A DNA stretch of 64,000 bases, from assembly GCF_040195635.1 (NCBI RefSeq), contig NZ_JBEFTX010000005.1, forward strand, positions 310,001-374,000, read 5' to 3'. The stretch comes from Thermasporomyces sp040195635. GTDB lineage: Bacteria; Actinomycetota; Actinomycetes; Propionibacteriales; Actinopolymorphaceae. Each line of letters starts with the position of its first letter. Position 1 is the stretch's first letter. This document shows, piece by piece, positions 60,494 to 64,000 of the stretch. The notes beneath the pieces are model-generated. The model was not told the origin of the DNA. It worked only from the letters and a program-made list of their open reading frames with translations, and made no database searches. The translations under genes and the position numbers were made by a program.

Positions 60494-62730
60494 TAGGTGG
60501 CGCTCCTTTCCTTGTGGGGAGGGGTTGGCCTGTGGGGCGCGGACGTGCTTGGCGGCTGGTGCCGCGCCTCACAGGTGCCAGTGGGTTCTCCTGCCGGCTC
60601 GGCTGGGCGTCTGAGAGGCAGGAAGCGACCGTGGCCGGCTTTGGCGATGTGGCCGGCGTCGACGAGCTCGCCGAGCAGTTTGTACGTCTGCGACAGCTGG
60701 AGTCCGGCGACAGACGCCACGTCGGCGGCTCTGGCCCCGCCGGCGGCCACGGCGGTGTAGACCGCGACCTGGGACGCGGTCAGACCGTTCGGCGCCGAGG
60801 TGTCCGCGTCGGTGCTCTCGATTGGTTGGCCGGGCCCGGGGATCGTGCCGGGGAACGCGACGACCGGTGCGAGTTCGAGCGGCCCGTCGACCACCCCGGT
60901 CTCAGCGCCCGGGCCGGGTTCGCGTTGGGTGGGGAACAGCTCAGCGAGGGTCTCGGCGTCGATGTCTGTACCGGCCATCAGCGCCTCCACCTTGGTGTCG
61001 AGCTCCTGCTGGCGTTCGGCCTTGATGGCCGCGCGGTTGTGGTACTCGGGGCCGGCGGCCTTCGCCGATGGCTTGTCCAGCGGTACACCGGGGAATCGTT
61101 CGAACCAGGCGTCCGCGTCGCCGCTCTTGTCGTCCAGGAAGTCGGCGCGGAAAGGTGCGGACCGCACTCCTTCGGATTCCTCGCCGGCGATCAGGTAGCC
61201 GTAGCCGGGCATGGTGGGCAGCTTGGACGGGTCGACCTGCAGCCGCAGGATGTTGCTCGCCACCGGGCTCTTGGTGCGCAGCAGGAGCGTCGTGTATTCC
61301 TGCAGAAGGGACCGCAGCTTGTCCGAATCTCCGAACGAAGCCAGCTCCGGATGCTGGGTGGCGACCACGAACGAGACGCACAGCTTGCGGGCCATGCTGG
61401 CCAGATCCACCCACCGCTTGACCATGCCTGGCTGGGTCTTGTCGAAGACCTTGTGGCACTCGTCGATGAACACCACCAGGCCGGGCAGCTGCGGGCTGGG
61501 GCTCAGCCCGGAGACCCGCCAGGCCTGCATCAGCAGGCCCCGGATCGCGAAGATCTGCTCGAGGGCTTCGAGCATCTGCTCGGCGGCGTCCGAGCCGGTG
61601 GGTGCCCAGTCGGCGTAGCGGAGCAGCTGCGGGGATGAGGTGCCGTTTTGGCCGTCGAGGTACCAGATGACGGTGTGGCCGGATGCCTTCGCCGAGACCG
61701 CGATCGAGTTCATCAGGGCGGTCTTGCCCGACCCCTGGCCGCCGAAGACCATGATGTGACGTGCGGAGTTCGGTGCGTACAGCGCCACCCTGACGCGGCC
61801 GTTGCCGTCGGCGTACCAGCCGGATTCGATCCAGCCCTGCTCCTGCTCGGCGTCCCAGAAGTACTGCGGCCCGTCGAACAGGACCGCGTCTTTGATCGGG
61901 GACTTGGTGACCACCGTCAGCAGCAGCTGGGCAGGATCGCGAGACGGGTGCGGCTCGAGGATGAGTTCTTCCTGCGGACGGTGAAGGCCGGTCTGGATCC
62001 GGTCCAGGTTCGCCAACGCCTTGTCCAACGACTGCTGGCCGGGCATCAGCTCGACCGTCCAGGCCTCGCGATGCTCCTCGATCACCTGCGAGTGCAGGTA
62101 CGAGCCGGGCAGTGCCCCGTTCTTACAGTCGACATGGGCCTGCCACAGGCCAGCGATGTCGTCGCGGGCCGGTCCACTGAGCTTCGTCGCCGGCTTGGGA
62201 GCCGGCGATGCAGGCGGGCCGTCGGGATAGTCATGCCGGCAGTACTTCCACCAGCGGGCAGCCAGCAGGTAGTAGCCACACATCAACATGCCCGTCGTCA
62301 TCCAGCTGATGCCGGCCTCGGCCGCCCACATCAGCCACCCTCCAGCGGCGAGCACCGCAACCACAGCGCGGGCGCGCCATCGCGCCGACACCTTGCACGC
62401 CACGACCACAAACGCGACGACGACCGTTCCGGCGAGCGGGCCAAGGAAACCGACCGAGCGGGTCCAGGCGTCGCTGTGCAGGATCCATACGAACACCTGC
62501 AGCATCGCGTTCACGACGAACAGGCCGGCGGCGTGCAGGTGGGGCATCACCTGGCGGCGGTTCCGGAACGCGGTCGATAGGCCCGCCTCGTATTCGGCCC
62601 GAAGCCGCTCCACCGTGCCTTCCGAGACCGTCGACCGGTTCCGTGCAGCGGTGGCCCGAGACCCGGCGATCGCGTGGGCGATCATCAGGTCGGACCCGGC
62701 GGCGGCGACCTTGGCCGACTTCCGCGACAT
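60493..62730 (-). CDS. FtsK/SpoIIIE-type DNA translocase (TraB-like)
   Basis: A 745-residue protein. N-terminal membrane helices (LFVVNAMLQVFVWILHSD; LAGTVVVAFVVVACKV; AVVAVLAAGGWLMWAAEAGI) precede an ATPase with Walker A FGGQGSGKTALMNS (about residue 330) and Walker B LVVFIDECHKVF. A C-terminal winged helix (TSQ-VAVYTAVAAGGARAADV, LSQTYKLLGELVDAGHI), like FtsK gamma, probably reads a clt-type DNA repeat. Such proteins pump double-stranded DNA between mycelia and are the sole essential transfer gene in pSAM2-type elements. Confidence 0.9.
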   Translation of the reverse strand: MSRKSAKVAAAGSDLMIAHAIAGSRATAARNRSTVSEGTVERLRAEYEAGLSTAFRNRRQVMPHLHAAGLFVVNAMLQVFVWILHSDAWTRSVGFLGPLAGTVVVAFVVVACKVSARWRARAVVAVLAAGGWLMWAAEAGISWMTTGMLMCGYYLLAARWWKYCRHDYPDGPPASPAPKPATKLSGPARDDIAGLWQAHVDCKNGALPGSYLHSQVIEEHREAWTVELMPGQQSLDKALANLDRIQTGLHRPQEELILEPHPSRDPAQLLLTVVTKSPIKDAVLFDGPQYFWDAEQEQGWIESGWYADGNGRVRVALYAPNSARHIMVFGGQGSGKTALMNSIAVSAKASGHTVIWYLDGQNGTSSPQLLRYADWAPTGSDAAEQMLEALEQIFAIRGLLMQAWRVSGLSPSPQLPGLVVFIDECHKVFDKTQPGMVKRWVDLASMARKLCVSFVVATQHPELASFGDSDKLRSLLQEYTTLLLRTKSPVASNILRLQVDPSKLPTMPGYGYLIAGEESEGVRSAPFRADFLDDKSGDADAWFERFPGVPLDKPSAKAAGPEYHNRAAIKAERQQELDTKVEALMAGTDIDAETLAELFPTQREPGPGAETGVVDGPLELAPVVAFPGTIPGPGQPIESTDADTSAPNGLTASQVAVYTAVAAGGARAADVASVAGLQLSQTYKLLGELVDAGHIAKAGHGRFLPLRRPAEPAGEPTGTCEARHQPPSTSAPHRPTPPHKERSAT

Positions 62731-62811
62731 CAGCCTGCACTCCTTTCGATCAGGTTCGAGGGGTGGGCCCGACCGGCCGCGAGGGGATCGGCCGGCCGGG
62801 GCCCGGTCTGG

Positions 62812-63891
62812 TTAGTTCTTGGCGAACTCCTTGGAGCCGGCGTCCGGCGTGGAGCGGTACATGTCACCGATCTGCTGCGATGGCTCTAACGCGGCCTTGG
62901 CCTTCGCGAACGCCGCGGCCGCGGTCGAGAACCCTTCCCGCGCCTCGCCGATCGCACCGGTCACTGACGGGCCTACCTCAGCGCCGTTCAGGCTGGCGAT
63001 CGACAGCTCCAAGCTGGCCATTGCGGACTGAGTTTCGGACTCCCATGCCTCGATCGAGGCGATGGTCTGGCTCAGTGTCGTGGTCTCGCCAGTTGCTGCG
63101 GACACGTGATTTCCTTCCTGCGTGGGGATCCGTGCACCGGCACCGGAGTCGGCACCGGCCATAGCGCCGTCACCGGCGCCAGGCTTCGAGTCGTCTGCGA
63201 CGGTGTCGTCCTGGTCGTCGCCGAGCTCGGGGTTCGGCGGTTGCCCGGGCGAAGTCGCAACATCCGCCGAGCCGTGGGCATCGTCTCCGCCGGCAGCCTC
63301 GTCCTCGTGGGACCGGTCGGCGTCGTCGATTCCGGCTAGTCGTGCAGCGTCGGCCTGTGTCCGCTTGTCAGATCCGTCGACGGCGACCGGCTCGGGCTCA
63401 GCGCGGCCGTCCAGGGCCGGACCGGACGTCGGGGCTTCGGCGATGATCTTGTGCCGGCGCAGCCAGCCTGCTGTACCTGCCTTGACGTCGGAGGCCTTTC
63501 TCGTCAGGCCGACCTTCTCGCCGCGTTCGCGCGCGGCACGACGCTCGCGGAGCCTCTCGGCGCGGGCGGCCTGTTTCTTGGCGTACCGCTCAGCTTTGAT
63601 CGGATCAATCGCCAGCCACTTCGCCTCGCGCTTCTCCATCGCCTGCTTCACCGAGTGGTGGTACAGCGCACGCAGGTAGTCCCGCCCCGGCTGGGGGCGG
63701 TTACGCCGGGCGTCGGCGCGGGCCTTGCGCTCCGCGACCTTCCTGGCCTCCACGCCCTCCCGGCGGCGCAGCTCGGCCATCCGAAGCTCGTGCGACGGCG
63801 GAGTCTTACCCCGAACCATGAACGGGACGTCCACTGCGGACTTACGCAAAACAAGTGCGGAGACGAGCAGACAGAAGATGATCGTTTCCAC
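62812..63891 (-). CDS. basic coiled-coil element protein with N-terminal anchor
   Basis: A 359-residue protein: a short hydrophobic start (IIFCLLVSALVLRKSAVDVP), a long Arg/Lys/Glu-rich helical region likely to form a coiled coil (RRREGVEARKVAERKARADA; AERYAKKQAARAERLRERRA), an acidic disordered linker, and a C-terminal helical domain (TLSQTIASIEAWESETQSAM) of a type that pairs with conjugation proteins. It starts with GTG at 63891. It lies 81 bp upstream of the translocase on the same strand and is probably a transfer accessory protein. Confidence 0.6.
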   Translation of the reverse strand: METIIFCLLVSALVLRKSAVDVPFMVRGKTPPSHELRMAELRRREGVEARKVAERKARADARRNRPQPGRDYLRALYHHSVKQAMEKREAKWLAIDPIKAERYAKKQAARAERLRERRAARERGEKVGLTRKASDVKAGTAGWLRRHKIIAEAPTSGPALDGRAEPEPVAVDGSDKRTQADAARLAGIDDADRSHEDEAAGGDDAHGSADVATSPGQPPNPELGDDQDDTVADDSKPGAGDGAMAGADSGAGARIPTQEGNHVSAATGETTTLSQTIASIEAWESETQSAMASLELSIASLNGAEVGPSVTGAIGEAREGFSTAAAAFAKAKAALEPSQQIGDMYRSTPDAGSKEFAKN

Positions 63892-63894
63892 GGG

Positions 63895-64000
63895 TCACAC
63901 CCCCAATCCGGACATCACGTCGCCGAACAGCGAGCCGAGGGTGTCCCCCACGGCGCCGAGGAACCCGCTGGCGACCACAGCAAGGCCGGCAAACGCGCCG
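63895..64000 (-). CDS. partial gene, C-terminus of a small membrane protein
   Basis: The last 34 codons run off the window edge: GAFAGLAVVASGFLGAVGDT, LGSLFGDVMSGLGV, stop at 63895. This is one hydrophobic glycine-rich helix and a short tail. The gap to the next gene is only three bases, so it belongs to the same operon. The rest lies outside the window. Confidence 0.5.
   Translation of the reverse strand, partial: GAFAGLAVVASGFLGAVGDTLGSLFGDVMSGLGV

Larger units (their letters stand above)
35535..64000. mobile_element. AICE-type integrative element in tRNA-Lys, right end outside the window
   Basis: The segment starts at tRNA-Lys and carries in order an integrase, a defence island, small lipoprotein genes, an HTH replication-type gene with iteron-like repeats, WhiB, small coupled genes and an FtsK/TraB-type translocase. 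This is the gene kit of actinomycete integrative and conjugative elements, which transfer double-stranded DNA with one FtsK-like pump. No second copy of the tRNA-Lys 3' end was found before base 64000, so the right end lies beyond. At ~28 kb or more it is large for the class because of its cargo. Whether it still excises is unknown. Confidence 0.75.

Noticed and set aside
35535..64000. A CRISPR array among the repeats of the element
   Set aside because: The repeats seen (15-bp coding repeats, 16-bp units, TGACA half-sites) lack regular spacers of 30-40 bp, and no cas genes are present.

Overview
The window is high-GC DNA with GTG starts, many ATGA/GTGA start-stop overlaps, a WhiB protein, DtxR/IdeR-type iron boxes and F420-type oxidoreductase families. 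This points to an actinomycete, possibly of the Propionibacteriales (genus not determined). No rRNA or CRISPR array was seen. Two tRNA genes are present (His-GTG and Lys-CTT), and each marks an integration event.

Chromosomal part, about 1-35.5 kb. (1) 0.1-8 kb: a LacI regulator with a GH116 beta-glucosidase, a GNAT acetyltransferase, a translationally coupled DUF2089-type/surface-repeat pair, a lone tyrosine recombinase and a decayed LLM oxidoreductase. (2) 8-10 kb: a DUF5994 gene overlapping a membrane fatty-acid desaturase. (3) 10-16 kb: an iron-siderophore uptake operon (two permeases and an ATPase) plus a binding lipoprotein, each behind an iron box. Next to them lie remnants of a hydroxamate-siderophore pathway: a truncated MbtH gene joined to a broken MFS exporter, and the 3' end of a formyltransferase. 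This looks like a cluster that lost biosynthesis and kept uptake. (4) 17-23 kb: UDP-glucose dehydrogenase, a nucleotidyltransferase, and a cobalamin block in which a CobT-CobU fusion overlaps CobS and abuts an ECF S-component. (5) 23-31 kb: a Dps-like protein, a TPR-GGDEF protein, a proline-rich membrane protein, a MoxR ATPase/VWA pair and oligoribonuclease. (6) 31.2-32.4 kb: a 1.1-kb mini-island at tRNA-His, bounded by a perfect 40-bp repeat of the tRNA 3' half and by two different terminators. (7) 32.4-35.5 kb: small F420-type, DUF3592-type and phytoene-desaturase-like genes.

Integrated element, from tRNA-Lys (35.5 kb) past the right edge. It has the parts of an actinomycete integrative and conjugative element (AICE). 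These are a tyrosine integrase beside the tRNA, unusually fused to a C-terminal GntR-type DNA-binding domain; an HTH replication-type protein whose gene contains an iteron-like array; WhiB; small coupled genes; and an FtsK/TraB-type translocase with accessory genes. The cargo (37.7-50.4 kb) is a defence island. It holds a PD-(D/E)XK endonuclease; a Dcm-Vsr pair with an EcoRV-like restriction enzyme gene that is out of frame at a (CA)4 tract; and a two-gene system of about 8.4 kb made of a 1780-residue DUF1998-type helicase and a large protein of about 1015 residues. Size and order fit Druantia type III (DruH-DruE), with a 27-bp palindrome upstream. At 50.9-56 kb lie decayed genes (a NERD-domain remnant) and a cluster of small lipoproteins plus a collagen-like secreted peptide, partly built by duplication of a promoter/signal-peptide cassette.

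Several genes carry frameshifts or internal stops (MFS, NERD, restriction enzyme, LLM remnants). Real decay is the simplest reading, but sequencing error cannot be excluded from one sequence.
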